Part shown: one piece after another, positions 19,453-33,392 of the stretch
Layout of the letters: every line of letters starts with the position of its first letter
Position numbering within the stretch: the first letter of the stretch is position 1
Assembly (NCBI GenBank): GCA_003332265.1
Contig: QPGA01000001.1
Span: 1 to 64,000 of the forward strand
From: Candidatus Accumulibacter meliphilus
GTDB lineage: Bacteria > Pseudomonadota > Gammaproteobacteria > Burkholderiales > Rhodocyclaceae
Direction: 5' to 3'
DNA length: 64,000 nt
Translations under genes and position numbers: made by a program
The notes under the pieces: generated by a model
What the model was told of the DNA's origin: nothing
Database searches by the model: none
Seen by the model: the letters and a program-made list of their open reading frames with translations, nothing else

Positions 19453-20376
19453 GGACAGGCGCAGCAGATTGCCGGCCCTGGTGCGGCGCGCGAGCAGCGT
19501 CTGGCCATCGGCGCCCTGCTCGGCGGGGCGCTGGTCTGGGGTGTCATCTGGCACCCCTACCGCCTTCTCCGTGACGCTGGCGTCGATGGCATTGTTTCTT
19601 CGACGCTCAGCTACGGCATTGCTTTCGTCCTCGGCCTGCTGATTTTTCGTCGATCGCCGCTGGCCTGGGCGCCGTCGTGGACGCTGCTCTGGCTGGCGCT
19701 GGCGGCCGCTGGCTGCAACCTTGGCTACGTGCTGGCAACGCTCAACGGCGAAGTGGTGCGCGTCCTGCTCCTTTTCTATCTGGCGCCCTTATGGACCGTC
19801 CTGCTGTCGCGCCTGCTGCTCGACGAGCGCCTCGACTACGCCGGTGCCGGCGTCATCGCCCTGTCGCTGCTCGGTGCCGCGAGCATGCTCTGGCAGCCGC
19901 AGGCGGGCCTGCCGGCACCGCAGGATCTCGCCGACTGGCTCGGCCTGATGGCTGGCTTCTCGTTTGCCCTGTTCAACGTGCTCTCCCGGCGAACGGGCCA
20001 TTTACCTATCGAAAGCAAGGTCATGGCCGCTTTCGCCGGAGTGGTGATCGCCGGCGCGCTGCTCCTGCTGGCCGGCGTCGGCAGCCCGGACCTGCCAAGT
20101 GCGCCGTCGCTGTGGCTGTTGCTCGCCGCGCTCGGCTGCGTGCTGGTCGTCGCCAACGTCGTCGTCCAGTTCGGTCTGGCACGCGTCGCCGCCAACCGCG
20201 CGGTCGTCATCATGCTCACCGAAATCGGCTTCGCCGCCCTCGCCGCCTGGCTGCTCGCCGACGAAGCTCTGGCGCCGCGTGACTGGCTCGGCGGTGCGCT
20301 GATCGTCGCCGCCAGCCTGTTTTCGGCGCGCATGGAGGAGCGCACGGCAGTGCGCCGGCTCGATCGGGAAAGCTGA
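19447..20376 (+). CDS. EamA/DMT-family membrane transporter
   Basis: 309 residues, ten predicted hydrophobic helices in two EamA halves (GALLGGALVWGVIWHPYRLL at the start; a second half from about residue 160). Such proteins usually export metabolites or amino acids across the inner membrane; the substrate here cannot be told. GTG 19447 is the first usable start. It is divergent from dapC, so a link to lysine or DAP export is possible but is only a guess from position. Confidence 0.85.
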   Translation: MKGQAQQIAGPGAAREQRLAIGALLGGALVWGVIWHPYRLLRDAGVDGIVSSTLSYGIAFVLGLLIFRRSPLAWAPSWTLLWLALAAAGCNLGYVLATLNGEVVRVLLLFYLAPLWTVLLSRLLLDERLDYAGAGVIALSLLGAASMLWQPQAGLPAPQDLADWLGLMAGFSFALFNVLSRRTGHLPIESKVMAAFAGVVIAGALLLLAGVGSPDLPSAPSLWLLLAALGCVLVVANVVVQFGLARVAANRAVVIMLTEIGFAALAAWLLADEALAPRDWLGGALIVAASLFSARMEERTAVRRLDRES

Positions 20377-20401
20377 CGATGGCGCGGGCGTGGTGGCGGC
20401 G

Positions 20402-21109
20402 CTACGCCCCGCAGCACTTCTTGAACTTCTTGCCGCTGCCGCAAGGGCAGGGGTCGTTGCGACCGATTTTTGGGGCCTCGCGGCGGATGGTCTTGATGCT
20501 GCGTTGGGCGACCCAGAAGCGGTATATAGCGCTCACCACCTGCGGCAGTTTCTCTTCGCATTCTCGCTCCAGGCGGTCGAGCTCCGCACCCGACGGCCAG
20601 TCCTCGCCAGCGTCGAGGGCGGCTGCTTCAGCGTCGCCGGTGAGCAGGGACAGCGTCAAGAGCAGTTCGTCGAGGTAGAAGATCTCGTCACTATCTTCCT
20701 TTTCGTCGTCGGCTCCCAGGGCGTCGAACCAGTCCTCGGACGCCGCGTCGACACCCTGCAGGTAGCCCTCGCACCAGGGAACGTAATCGCCGGCACTGTT
20801 CGCGTCGCCGTCGATGGGATAGAGCAGCAGCAACGGCGGTTCGCCACTTGCCAGTTCGGCTTCCAGTGCGGCGACGAAAGGGCGCAGCAGGTCGGCCGCT
20901 TCGCGGAGCAGGTCTTCGCTGTCAGCCATGGGCTTGCCGAGCACTCCGCTCAGCCATTGCGCTTCGGCCATCGGCTGCGGGCCGGACAGGGCGGCACAAA
21001 GATAGCCGTGCGCTTCGTCAAGGCGCATGGTTTCCGACAGGGCCGGGTCGTCGAGAAGCTCTTCGAGGCGCAGAAAGCGGGGGTCGGGAAGAAGTAAGGG
21101 CAGGCTCAT
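20402..21109 (-). CDS. UPF0149/YecA family protein with SEC-C zinc motif
   Basis: 235 residues. The N-terminal UPF0149 (YgfB/YecA) helical domain includes [14 protein letters not shown] and [11 protein letters not shown]. The C-terminus is a SEC-C motif, [18 protein letters not shown], which binds zinc in SecA and many other proteins. A long acidic stretch lies in the middle ([16 protein letters not shown]). The function of this family is not settled. It is convergent with the transporter, and its start is 5 bases after the queF stop, so it may be translated from the queF transcript. Confidence 0.88.
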   Translation of the reverse strand: MSLPLLLPDPRFLRLEELLDDPALSETMRLDEAHGYLCAALSGPQPMAEAQWLSGVLGKPMADSEDLLREAADLLRPFVAALEAELASGEPPLLLLYPIDGDANSAGDYVPWCEGYLQGVDAASEDWFDALGADDEKEDSDEIFYLDELLLTLSLLTGDAEAAALDAGEDWPSGAELDRLERECEEKLPQVVSAIYRFWVAQRSIKTIRREAPKIGRNDPCPCGSGKKFKKCCGA

Positions 21110-21113
21110 GGTC

Positions 21114-21533
21114 TCAGTCTCTGGTGCTTGATTGGCTGTCGAAGGCGGCGAGTGGAATCCCTGGCGCCGGCGCCCAGCCTGCCTGGCGGTGTTCGGCGAC
21201 CACCGTCGTGAAAATACCGCCGCGGACGTAGAAGCGTGCGGTCAGCTGCATGTAACGCGGTTGGGTGGCGTTGACCAGGTCGTCAAGAATGCGGTTGGTG
21301 ACATCTTCATGAAAACAGCCGATGTTGCGGAAGGACCAGATATACAGCTTCAAGCTCTTGAGTTCGACGCAGCTTTCCTCCGGGATGTAATCGAGGATCA
21401 GGGTCGCGAAATCCGGCTGCCCGGTCTTTGGGCACAGGCAGGTGAATTCGGGGATTTCCATATGGATGCGGAAATCCCGTTGCGGCGCGGGATTAGCGAA
21501 GGTGGCAAGCGTTTCGGTCGGGCTGGTGCTCAT
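21114..21533 (-). CDS. queF: NADPH-dependent 7-cyano-7-deazaguanine reductase QueF
   Basis: Reduces preQ0 to preQ1 in queuosine biosynthesis. 139 residues from ATG 21533 ([12 protein letters not shown]). It contains [15 protein letters not shown] with the nucleophile Cys34 and Asp41, the QueF signature [11 protein letters not shown] at 60-70 and FHE at 74-76: the short single-domain type. A longer frame starting upstream adds only Pro/Arg-rich residues. A TATAAT-like box lies on the minus strand at 21618-21623 but without a clear -35. I see no preQ1 riboswitch. Confidence 0.95.
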   Translation of the reverse strand: MSTSPTETLATFANPAPQRDFRIHMEIPEFTCLCPKTGQPDFATLILDYIPEESCVELKSLKLYIWSFRNIGCFHEDVTNRILDDLVNATQPRYMQLTARFYVRGGIFTTVVAEHRQAGWAPAPGIPLAAFDSQSSTRD

Positions 21534-21754
21534 TCTTGTTCCGAGTGGTGGTCGAGGAGAGGGGGCCGGCAAGGCTGGCAACGGCCAAGGGCAGGCAAAC
21601 TGGCCAGGCGGAATGCTATTATAGGCGACCGATTTTGCACCCGGCTGGAATGTTGCTTGTCATGAGCTGCGCCGGTGCGAGGCGTCATGCGCTCGCGGCA
21701 AGGCTTTTCTCCGATTTCTTCCAGCGCGGCTGAGCAGGCCGCGCTTCAGTGTTG

Positions 21755-24700
21755 ATGCGCCTGACCAGACTGAAACTTGCCGGCTTCAAATCCTTTGTCG
21801 ATCCCACGAACATCGCGCTGCCAGGGCAGTTGGTCGGTGTCGTCGGGCCGAATGGTTGCGGCAAGTCGAACGTGATCGACTCGGTGCGCTGGGTGCTGGG
21901 CGAGTCGAAAGCGTCGGAGTTGCGTGGCGAATCGATGCAGGACGTGATTTTCAACGGTTCCGGATCGCGCAAGCCGGTGTCGCGGGCGGCGGTCGAACTG
22001 GTCTTCGACAATACGCTGGGGCGGCTTTCCGGGCAGTGGTCGCAATACGCCGAGCTGTCGGTCAAGCGTCTGCTCACGCGAGCTGGCCAATCCGAGTATT
22101 ACATCAACAACCTGCACGTTCGCCGCAAGGACGTTACCGACCTTTTTCTCGGCACCGGACTCGGTCCGCGTGCCTACGCGATCATCGGCCAAGGCACCAT
22201 TTCGCGAATCATCGAGGCCAAGCCCGACGAGCTGCGGGTTTTTCTCGAAGAAGCCGCCGGCGTGACGCGCTACAAGGAGCGTCGCAAGGAAACCGGGCAT
22301 CGCCTTGCCGACACCCGCGAGAATTTGACTCGCGTCGAAGACATCCGCTGCGAACTGGCTGCGCAGATGGAGCGCCTCGAAGGGCAGGCCGGTGTCGCGC
22401 GCCAATATCGCGCCTATAGCGACGAGCTGACACGCAAGCAACAGCTGCTGTGGCTGTTGCGCCGTAACGAGGCACAGCTCGAGCGCGAACGGCTGACGCG
22501 TGAAGTTGAACAGGCGGGCACCGCTCTCGAAGCCCAGAATGCCGTGCTGCGCGAACTCGAGGCGCGTCTCGAGGAGGCGCGCGAAGCGCATTTCGCGGCC
22601 AGCGACGGCGTGCATGCCGCGCAGGGCGAATTGTTTGCGGCCAATGCCGAAGTCGCCCGGCTCGAAGCCGAGATCCGGCATCGCCGCGAATCACAGCGCG
22701 AGTACGAAACACGTCTCGCGCAGCTCACTGCCGATCGACAGAATTGGCAGCAACAGGCCGAGAAACTGGCCGGCGAAGAGCGGCGCTGGCAGGACCTGCT
22801 GGCGCTGGCCGACGAGCGCGTCGAGCACGGGCAGCTACGCCTGGAGGCGCAGCAGGAACGCTCGCCGCTGGCCGAGGACAGCCACGCCGCCGCGCGCCAG
22901 GACGCCAGTCGCCAGCGGGCCGAGATCGTCCAGGCCGAGCAGCGGCTGCATGTCGAGCAGGCCAATCGTGGGCACGCGCAGCGTTCCTTGCAGAGTGTCG
23001 CCGGTCGGCGCGAACGCCTGCTGCTCGAGCGCCAGGCGCTGCCGCTTGCCGACGATGGCGAGTTGAGCGAGAAGCAGGAGGAGTTGCTCGAATTGCGTGC
23101 CGCGATCAGCGTCGCGCTCGACGAACAGACGGCGCTGCAACAGGGCTTGCCAGCTCGCGAACAGCAGCGGCGCGAGCTCCTCGCTGAAGTGCAGCATGCG
23201 CAGAAAGAGCGCACCGAGGCGACGGCCCGGCGCAACGCGCTGCAACAGCTGCAGCAGCGGCTGCAGGCGAACGGCAAACTGGAAGACTGGTTGCGTCGGC
23301 ATGGTTTGCAGAATGGCCAGGCGCTTTGGAAATCGCTGCACGTCGAAGCCGGCTGGGAAGCAGCCGTCGAAGCGGTACTGCGCGAACGCCTTGGCGCACT
23401 GCCGGCGGACGCTGCCGACGCGGCCTGGAGCACCGACCGGCCGGCTAGCAAGCTGACTTTGCTGTTGCCACTGGCCGGCGCGACCGCGGGCGATGTCCTT
23501 GCCGGCGAAACGCTGCTCGCCCGTATTCGTTGCGACTCGCCGCAGTCGTCGGCGATTCTTGGCGACTGGCTCGGCGAAGTGCTGACGGCGCCCGATCTGG
23601 AAGCGGCGCTGGCGCTGCGCGGCGACTTGTCGGCGAGCGCCTGTTGCGTGACGCCCGGCGGCGACCTCATCAACCGCCAGAGCGTGACCCTGTTCGCTCC
23701 GGATAGCGGTGAGCACGGACTGCTCGAGCGGCAGCGCGAGATCGACGGCCTGGCGGCGGTGATTGGCGAGCGCGAGGAAACGCTCGTGCAGGCGCAGGCC
23801 AGGCTCGGCGAAGTCGAGCAAAGTCTGCAAGATAGCCAGCAGACTCTGCAGGAGTCCCGCCAGCAGCTGGGTATTCTGCAGAATGAGGCGCACGCTCTGC
23901 AGGTGGAGACGCTGAAGCTGGCCCAGGCACGCGAGCGTTGCAGCGAGCGGCAGGCGCAGATTGACGACAACCTGGCCGAGCTGGCCGGCGAGGAAGAGAA
24001 CGAAAGCGAACGCCTGTTCATTGCCGATGAGGCGATCGATGTGCACAGCGAACAGCTCCGTCAGTTGCAAAACCTGATGCAAGCCGCGCAAACGCTTTTC
24101 GAGCAGGCCGAAGGCGCTTTACGTGAGCAGCGCGAGCAGCTTGCCGGCTGCGAACGCGAGCTGCGCGAAGCCGAGTTCTCGCAACGCGAGTGCGGCAACA
24201 AGCTGCAAGAGCTGGCTTCCGGCCGCGCGCTGGCGAGCCAGCAACTGGCGCGCGTGCTTGAAGAGCTGCGGCGCTGCGAGGAGAATGCCACGGCCCTGCA
24301 GGCGGACGATCTGGAGCCCCGCTTGCAGGCCGCGCTGGATCATCGCGTCGCTCGCGAGCACGCGCTGGCGAGTGCTCGTGATGGCCTGGAAATGGCGACC
24401 AACGGCCTGCGCGCGCTGGACGAACAGCGCCTCAAGGCCGAGCAGAGTCTCGAGCCGCTGCGCAACCGGATCGGCGAACTGAAGCTCAAGGAGCAGGCGG
24501 CCGCACTCAACGTCGAGCAGGCGGCGCTGCAGTTGGCCGAGGTCAAGGCCGACGAGCCCTCACTGGTCGGCGAACTGGATGGCTTGCGAGCGGCGCCTTT
24601 GCAGGGGGCAATTACCTCTCTGCAGCGCTCGATCGACGCGCTTGGCGCGGTCAACCTGGCGGCGCTCGACGAACTGGAAGCGGCGCGCGAACGCAAGGGT

Positions 24701-25261
24701 TATCTGGATGCGCAGTCGGAAGACCTGACGCAGGCGATGGAAACGCTGGAAAACGCGATTCGCCGTATCGACCGTGAAACGCGCGACCTCCTGCAAAGCA
24801 CGTACGATGCGGTGAATCGCAGTTTTGGCGAGCTTTTTCCGGCGCTTTTCGGCGGTGGCGAGGCGCGGCTGATCATGACTGGTGAGGAAATCCTCGACGC
24901 CGGGCTGCAGGTAATGGCCCAGCCGCCAGGAAAAAAGAACTCGACGATTCATCTCCTCTCTGGCGGTGAGAAGGCCTTGACGGCAATCGCACTGGTGTTT
25001 TCCATGTTTCAGCTCAATCCGGCGCCGTTTTGTCTGCTTGACGAAGTCGACGCGCCGCTTGACGATACGAATACTGAACGTTTCTGCTCGATGGTGCGAC
25101 GAATGTCGACCAACACACAGTTCCTGTTCATCAGCCACAACAAGATTACGATGGAGATGGCGCAACAGCTCGTCGGAGTAACCATGCAGGAATCCGGCGT
25201 CTCGCGCATCGTTGAAGTTGATATGGAAGAAGCGCTACGGATGCGCGAGCAACTCGTTTAG
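21755..25261 (+). CDS. smc: Chromosome segregation ATPase SMC
   Basis: Condensin-type ATPase that organises and segregates the chromosome. 1168 residues from ATG 21755 (MRLTRLKLAGFKSFVDP), chosen over a GTG two codons upstream because it matches the family start. Walker A GPNGCGKS is at 31-38, and the C-loop LSGGEKAL and Walker B FCLLDEVDAPLDD are at the C-terminus, with two long Glu/Gln/Arg-rich coiled coils flanking a hinge around the GDVLAGETLLARI region. It is followed 8 bases later by zipA. Confidence 0.95.
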   Translation: MRLTRLKLAGFKSFVDPTNIALPGQLVGVVGPNGCGKSNVIDSVRWVLGESKASELRGESMQDVIFNGSGSRKPVSRAAVELVFDNTLGRLSGQWSQYAELSVKRLLTRAGQSEYYINNLHVRRKDVTDLFLGTGLGPRAYAIIGQGTISRIIEAKPDELRVFLEEAAGVTRYKERRKETGHRLADTRENLTRVEDIRCELAAQMERLEGQAGVARQYRAYSDELTRKQQLLWLLRRNEAQLERERLTREVEQAGTALEAQNAVLRELEARLEEAREAHFAASDGVHAAQGELFAANAEVARLEAEIRHRRESQREYETRLAQLTADRQNWQQQAEKLAGEERRWQDLLALADERVEHGQLRLEAQQERSPLAEDSHAAARQDASRQRAEIVQAEQRLHVEQANRGHAQRSLQSVAGRRERLLLERQALPLADDGELSEKQEELLELRAAISVALDEQTALQQGLPAREQQRRELLAEVQHAQKERTEATARRNALQQLQQRLQANGKLEDWLRRHGLQNGQALWKSLHVEAGWEAAVEAVLRERLGALPADAADAAWSTDRPASKLTLLLPLAGATAGDVLAGETLLARIRCDSPQSSAILGDWLGEVLTAPDLEAALALRGDLSASACCVTPGGDLINRQSVTLFAPDSGEHGLLERQREIDGLAAVIGEREETLVQAQARLGEVEQSLQDSQQTLQESRQQLGILQNEAHALQVETLKLAQARERCSERQAQIDDNLAELAGEEENESERLFIADEAIDVHSEQLRQLQNLMQAAQTLFEQAEGALREQREQLAGCERELREAEFSQRECGNKLQELASGRALASQQLARVLEELRRCEENATALQADDLEPRLQAALDHRVAREHALASARDGLEMATNGLRALDEQRLKAEQSLEPLRNRIGELKLKEQAAALNVEQAALQLAEVKADEPSLVGELDGLRAAPLQGAITSLQRSIDALGAVNLAALDELEAARERKGYLDAQSEDLTQAMETLENAIRRIDRETRDLLQSTYDAVNRSFGELFPALFGGGEARLIMTGEEILDAGLQVMAQPPGKKNSTIHLLSGGEKALTAIALVFSMFQLNPAPFCLLDEVDAPLDDTNTERFCSMVRRMSTNTQFLFISHNKITMEMAQQLVGVTMQESGVSRIVEVDMEEALRMREQLV

Positions 25262-25269
25262 GAATAGAT

Positions 25270-29167
<3,898 letters not shown>

Positions 29168-29168
29168 G

Positions 29169-29912
29169 ATGCTGGCAATCATCGGTGGCAGCGGTCTGAC
29201 GCAGCTCGCCAAGCTGGAAGTCGGGCAGCGAAAAGTGGTGAGCACGCCCTACGGTGAGCCATCCGCTGCTCTCAGCTTTGGCCATTTCGCCGGTCGTCCG
29301 GTGGTCTTCCTGGCCCGTCATGGCGATCAGCACAGCATCCCGCCACACCAGGTCAACTATCGGGCAAACCTCTGGGCGCTGGCGGAGGCACGGGTGCTGG
29401 GCATCGTTGCCGTCGCTGCGGTCGGCAGCATTCGTGCCGACCTCAGGCCTGGCGACCTGGTCCTTCCGGACCAGATCATCGACTACACCTGGGGGCGTCC
29501 GTCGACTTTCCACGAAGGACCCGGTGCCGTGGTGGCGCACATCGATTTCACCGAACCTTACGATCACGCTCTACGCCGGCGGCTGCTCGACGCGGCGGCG
29601 ACCATTGGCATCAGGCTCGGTGCGACCGCGGTCTACGCCGCGACGCAGGGACCGCGTCTGGAATCGGCCGCCGAGATCAACCGCCTCGAGCGCGACGGCG
29701 CCGACGTCGTCGGCATGACCGGCATGCCCGAGGCGGCTCTGGCGCGCGAGCTGGCGCTGCCTTACGCGGCTCTCAACGTGGTCGCCAATTACGCCGCCGG
29801 GCGCGGCGATGATCGTGGCGGCATCAGCCTCGAAGCGATTCATGCGGTCTTGGCGGCGTCGATGCAGCAGGTGCATGCGATCATCGAAGCGATGCTGCGC
29901 GACGATGATTAG
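29169..29912 (+). CDS. S-methyl-5'-thioinosine / thioadenosine phosphorylase
   Basis: Phosphorolysis of methylthio-nucleosides formed from SAM by polyamine synthesis. 247 residues with IGGSGL at the N-terminus, [18 protein letters not shown] and the [12 protein letters not shown] signature of the PNP/MTAP-II family. The placement next to a hypoxanthine phosphoribosyltransferase favours methylthioinosine as substrate, with hypoxanthine as the product. The choice between the two substrates rests on context. The start is one base after the previous stop, and it overlaps def by 8 bases. Confidence 0.85.
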   Translation: MLAIIGGSGLTQLAKLEVGQRKVVSTPYGEPSAALSFGHFAGRPVVFLARHGDQHSIPPHQVNYRANLWALAEARVLGIVAVAAVGSIRADLRPGDLVLPDQIIDYTWGRPSTFHEGPGAVVAHIDFTEPYDHALRRRLLDAAATIGIRLGATAVYAATQGPRLESAAEINRLERDGADVVGMTGMPEAALARELALPYAALNVVANYAAGRGDDRGGISLEAIHAVLAASMQQVHAIIEAMLRDDD

Positions 29913-30438
29913 ACCTGTCCTGAGAATGGGTGACGCGCGTCTCTGGCAGCAAGCCAGGGCCGTCGAGCGTTTTGCCACGGCAGAACTCGAAGCGCTGATC
30001 GTCGACATGGAAGACACCATGCGCGACCTCGACGGTGCCGGCCTGGCCGCACCGCAGATTGGCGTCGATCTGCGCGTCGTGATTTTCGGCATCGACGCCA
30101 ATTCGCGCTACCCCGATGCCGAACAGGTGCCGCGCACGGTGTTGATCAACCCGGTCCTGACGCCGCTCTCGGACGAAGTCGAAGACGCTTGGGAAGGCTG
30201 TCTCTCGGTACCGGGCCTGCGCGGCTGCGTGCCGCGCTGGAAACATCTCCACTACAGCGGCTTCGACGCCAGCGGTCGGCCCATAGAGCGCAGCGTCTGC
30301 GATTTTCACGCCCGCGTCGTGCAGCATGAATGCGATCACCTCGATGGCATCCTTTATCCGATGCGGATCAAGGACTTCCGTCGTTTCGGTTTCGTTGACC
30401 TGCTGTTCCCCGAGGGCTCCGCGCCGGCGGCCGAGTAG
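29905..30438 (+). CDS. def: Peptide deformylase
   Basis: Removes the N-formyl group from new proteins. 177 residues with all three motifs: [10 protein letters not shown] (about 45-54), EGCLSVPG (metal Cys) and QHECDHLDG (metal His pair and catalytic Glu). ATG 29905 lies within the end of the previous gene (8-base overlap), which implies translational coupling. Genomes of this group usually have a second def beside fmt; this one is probably the extra copy. Confidence 0.94.
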   Translation: MIRPVLRMGDARLWQQARAVERFATAELEALIVDMEDTMRDLDGAGLAAPQIGVDLRVVIFGIDANSRYPDAEQVPRTVLINPVLTPLSDEVEDAWEGCLSVPGLRGCVPRWKHLHYSGFDASGRPIERSVCDFHARVVQHECDHLDGILYPMRIKDFRRFGFVDLLFPEGSAPAAE

Positions 30439-30522
30439 CAGTGGTGCCGCGATCGCAGCGCCGTGCTGCGAGTACTGGATCGTGGCTGGCCAGTTGCTGG
30501 ATTTGTGAAAGAAAACCTTGTG

Positions 30523-31029
30523 ATGAGCGAGACTGCCACGCCACCCCGTTACCGAATTCTCTTTGTCTGCATGGGCAACATCTGTCGCTCGCCGTTGGCG
30601 GCCGCGGTAACTCGTGGTCTGGCTCAGCGCGAGGGCCTGGGTGCGCTTGTGGAAACGGATTCGGCGGGGACGCACGGCCACTACCATGCCGGCGAAGCGC
30701 CGGATCCGCGTGCTCGCAAGGTCGGCGCCAAGCGTGGCTACGATCTTTCAAAAATGCGCGCGCGCCCGGTCGTGCTTGCCGATTTCGAGCGTTTCGATCG
30801 CATTCTGGCAATGGACCAGCAGAATATGGCCAATCTTCTGCGCCTGTGCCCCGAAGAAAGCCGCGCGAAACTGGGGATGTTTCTCGACTACGTCCCGGAG
30901 TTTGGCCTTAGCGAGGTTCCTGATCCCTATTACGGCGCCGAGTCGGGATTCCAACGGGTGCTCGATCTCTGCGAACTGGCGGCACGCGGCCTGCTGGCTG
31001 CCTGTGAGCACGGGCAACTTGCCCCGTGA
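30523..31029 (+). CDS. Low-molecular-weight protein tyrosine phosphatase
   Basis: 168 residues. The N-terminal P-loop CMGNICRS has nucleophile Cys16 and Arg22, and DPYYG carries the general-acid Asp: a complete LMW-PTP. ATG 30523 follows an 84-base gap after def. These enzymes act on phosphotyrosine, often in capsule control; no tyrosine kinase or polysaccharide gene is nearby, so the target is unknown. Last gene of the smc-to-phosphatase rightward run. Confidence 0.92.
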   Translation: MSETATPPRYRILFVCMGNICRSPLAAAVTRGLAQREGLGALVETDSAGTHGHYHAGEAPDPRARKVGAKRGYDLSKMRARPVVLADFERFDRILAMDQQNMANLLRLCPEESRAKLGMFLDYVPEFGLSEVPDPYYGAESGFQRVLDLCELAARGLLAACEHGQLAP

Positions 31030-31051
31030 GCGGCGGAGTCAGGGAAATCGG

Positions 31052-31924
31052 CTAGCGCCGCACGCCTGATTTGTCCTCGGCGCGCACCAGCTGGGGCAGC
31101 AGTTCGGGCGGCAGTTGCAGCCGTGAGAGCAGTGTTTCGCGGCTGATGTTGAGCAGTTTTTCGATGGCGGCAAAGTCCTCCGGGAGGGCGGCATCCGTCC
31201 ACCCGTCGACCGAGTGGCGGGCCAGGTTGACCGCCAGCTTGACGTTCTGCACGCGTGCCAGCTGCGCACTGTCGTTGTCCATCAGCGCGGTGAGCAACTC
31301 GGGCAGCTGCCAGGCGCGGCAAAGTGCCAGGTGCAGCTCGCTGAGCGGAAATCCGAGAACCTCGCGCTGCACGACGCTGCTGCGCAAGTTCTTGTCGACT
31401 TGCAGTCGAGCGCGGATAGCGATTGCCTGTTCGGGAGCAAAGCACCACAGCAGGACTTCCGTGAGGTCGTGGAGCAGTGCCGCGAGCGCGACTTCCTCGC
31501 CGTTCATGTCGTGCCGGGCGAAAGCCCAGTCGTGCGCGTAGCGCGAAGCGCGCTGGCAGCGCAGGATGACCTGCAGTACGCCGAGTAGCGCCTGCGGCTT
31601 GCGGCCGAGCATGGTTTCGATGGTCGCCGGGTTTTCAAACTTGCGCAAGAAGGGCTCAACACCGAGCATCATCACCGCCGTGGCGATGTTGGTGACGTCG
31701 CTGCGCAGGTGCTTGCTGCCGAAGGACTGGATGTAGGCAAGCACGCGGACGGCGAGCAGGGGATCCTGCAGCACGATAGCGATGATGTCGCGGCCGTTGA
31801 CCCGGTCGATACGCTGGCGCGCCTCGTCGAGGCGGCGGGCGGTCTGGCGCAGGACGGGCATCTCGGCGCTGCTGAACAAGGTCAGCCAGGCGGCAAGGTC
31901 TGGTGGTGCTTGCGGTTCGAGCAT
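31052..31924 (-). CDS. HDOD domain protein
   Basis: 290 residues from ATG 31924; the frame continues upstream, but that part reads as non-coding. A single HDOD domain fills residues about 25-230 (LRQTARRLDEARQRIDRVNGRDI, LRSDVTNIATAVMMLGV, LLHDLTEVLLW). HDOD proteins lack the full metal site of HD phosphohydrolases and usually act as signalling adaptors in cyclic-di-GMP or stress networks. No output domain is present. It is downstream of the pseudouridine-synthase-like gene with a 53-base gap. Confidence 0.85.
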   Translation of the reverse strand: MLEPQAPPDLAAWLTLFSSAEMPVLRQTARRLDEARQRIDRVNGRDIIAIVLQDPLLAVRVLAYIQSFGSKHLRSDVTNIATAVMMLGVEPFLRKFENPATIETMLGRKPQALLGVLQVILRCQRASRYAHDWAFARHDMNGEEVALAALLHDLTEVLLWCFAPEQAIAIRARLQVDKNLRSSVVQREVLGFPLSELHLALCRAWQLPELLTALMDNDSAQLARVQNVKLAVNLARHSVDGWTDAALPEDFAAIEKLLNISRETLLSRLQLPPELLPQLVRAEDKSGVRR

Positions 31925-31977
31925 GGTGCTTGCCTTGGAGAACAGGAGCGGGCCGACGAGCGTGGGTCGCCCCTCGC

Positions 31978-33264
31978 TCAGAAGCGCTCGTCCGCACGCA
32001 GATAGCGCCACTGACCGGGCGGCAGCTTGCCGAGCGAGACGCTGCCGATACGCACGCGCTTGATGTCGGTAACCTGTAGCCCGACCAGTTCGCACATGCG
32101 CTGGATCTGCCCTTTTTTGCCGTCAGGCAGAACGAAGCGCATTTGTTGATCGCTGAGCCACGAGACCTGCGCCCGTGGCAGTTTGACGTTGTCGAGCACC
32201 AGGCCGTGGCGCAGCAGATCCAGGCCGTCGGCCGCCAACTCGCCTTCGACGCGCACGTGATATTCCTTCTCCAACCGTGAATCGCCGCCACTCAGACGGC
32301 GCGCGACGCTGCCTTCCTGGGTGAAGGCGAGCATCCCACCCTCTTCGGTCTCGAGTCTTCCGGCCTGCGCCAGACCGCGCAGGTGGGTGGGCTGAAAGTT
32401 CAATGGCGTATTGTCTTCGGCCCAGTGGTTGTCGGCGCGAATCAAGGCGGCGATGGCTTCGCGTCCTTCTTCGGCGGCCGGGCCGGGAAAATCTCGCGGT
32501 TTGTTGAAGACGATGCTGACACTCTCGGTGCTGCGTGCGCGGGCAACTTCCTTGATCGTGATTTTTGCCTTGGGGCTTACACGCGCGCCGAGGCGGTTGA
32601 TGACCACGCCATCGACGCTGACCCAGCCGTTCTCGATCCATTCGTCCGCTTCGCGTCGCGAGCACGGTGCCAACTCGCTGACCAGCTTCGACAGGCGCGG
32701 TGACTCCTTCGCCAAGCCGCGCGGCGGGCTGCTTGTCGCCGTCGCTGCTGCCGGCGCGGGGGAGGGCGGAGCTCGCCGCGCCTCGCTCGGCGATGCTTTG
32801 CCGTAGGTACCGGCCGGCGGCAGGGAAGGCTCGCTGTCAGTGTTCTCTGGCGCTGGCCGGAAGGCGCGCGCGCCGGTGCTGCGTGCGATCCCGCGCGGAG
32901 GATGGATTTTCTTGCCGGGCTTGCGGGCTCGGTCGGCAGCGGCGGGGGCGGAGAATTTCTCCCTGAGCCCTCGTCCCGGACGGTCTTCACGGTCGCGGGG
33001 GGCTGTGCTCACCACTGACGGGCGGTCGCTGCTCGCGGAAGTCGTTTCCGCCGGCGTGGCCTGTGGCGCGTGGGGAGGGGTGTCCCCGGTCGCCGTCCTG
33101 CTCGGCTTGGCAGGCGGCTGCGGCCTGCTGTCGCTAGGGCGGGAGTTTGCGCGCTTGGACGCCGCTGCGCCGCCGCGGAGCGGTTTGCGCGCCGGCGATC
33201 TGTTGGGCTCTGCAGCGTTGCCGCTAGCGCTTGTTTTCGGGAGTTTCAGGGTCGGGCGGGGCAT
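31978..33264 (-). CDS. RluF/RluB-like pseudouridine synthase with degenerate active site
   Basis: 428 residues. About 195 N-terminal residues are low-complexity (Pro, Ala, Arg, Ser). An S4 RNA-binding domain follows (RLSKLVSELAPCSRREADEW), then an RsuA/RluB/E/F-type synthase domain. In that family the catalytic loop is GRLD-x-x-S/T-x-GL; here it reads GRLETEEGGM, so the catalytic Asp is Glu (codon GAG at about 32353-32358 on the minus strand) and the Ser/Thr is also changed. The later RQIRRM motif reads GQIQRM, and the usual NKP-x-G start reads NKPRDFPG. The frame is intact, so it may bind rRNA without isomerising uridine, or be a divergent enzyme. The gene probably shares a transcript with the HDOD gene. 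Confidence 0.8.
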   Translation of the reverse strand: MPRPTLKLPKTSASGNAAEPNRSPARKPLRGGAAASKRANSRPSDSRPQPPAKPSRTATGDTPPHAPQATPAETTSASSDRPSVVSTAPRDREDRPGRGLREKFSAPAAADRARKPGKKIHPPRGIARSTGARAFRPAPENTDSEPSLPPAGTYGKASPSEARRAPPSPAPAAATATSSPPRGLAKESPRLSKLVSELAPCSRREADEWIENGWVSVDGVVINRLGARVSPKAKITIKEVARARSTESVSIVFNKPRDFPGPAAEEGREAIAALIRADNHWAEDNTPLNFQPTHLRGLAQAGRLETEEGGMLAFTQEGSVARRLSGGDSRLEKEYHVRVEGELAADGLDLLRHGLVLDNVKLPRAQVSWLSDQQMRFVLPDGKKGQIQRMCELVGLQVTDIKRVRIGSVSLGKLPPGQWRYLRADERF

Positions 33265-33392
33265 GGCAGCGTTTTCCGTTCGGTCGGCCGAGTAGTGTAC
33301 GCCAGAAGTTGCCAGTGCCCCGCGCGAATCTCATGCGCCTTTTCCTGGCCGGCCGTCGGGGCGGGCGACGGTCGGCGAGTGCAGCGATGCGG

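Noticed and set aside
21534-21754. Possible preQ1 riboswitch upstream of queF
   Set aside because: No compact pseudoknot-like C-rich loop and A-rich tail could be found near the queF start; only a TATAAT-like box is visible.
22414-24021. Ser/Arg/Cys-rich 535-residue minus-strand frame in smc
   Set aside because: Reflects reverse reading of the smc coiled-coil codons (GAG/GCG/CTG); no family resemblance.
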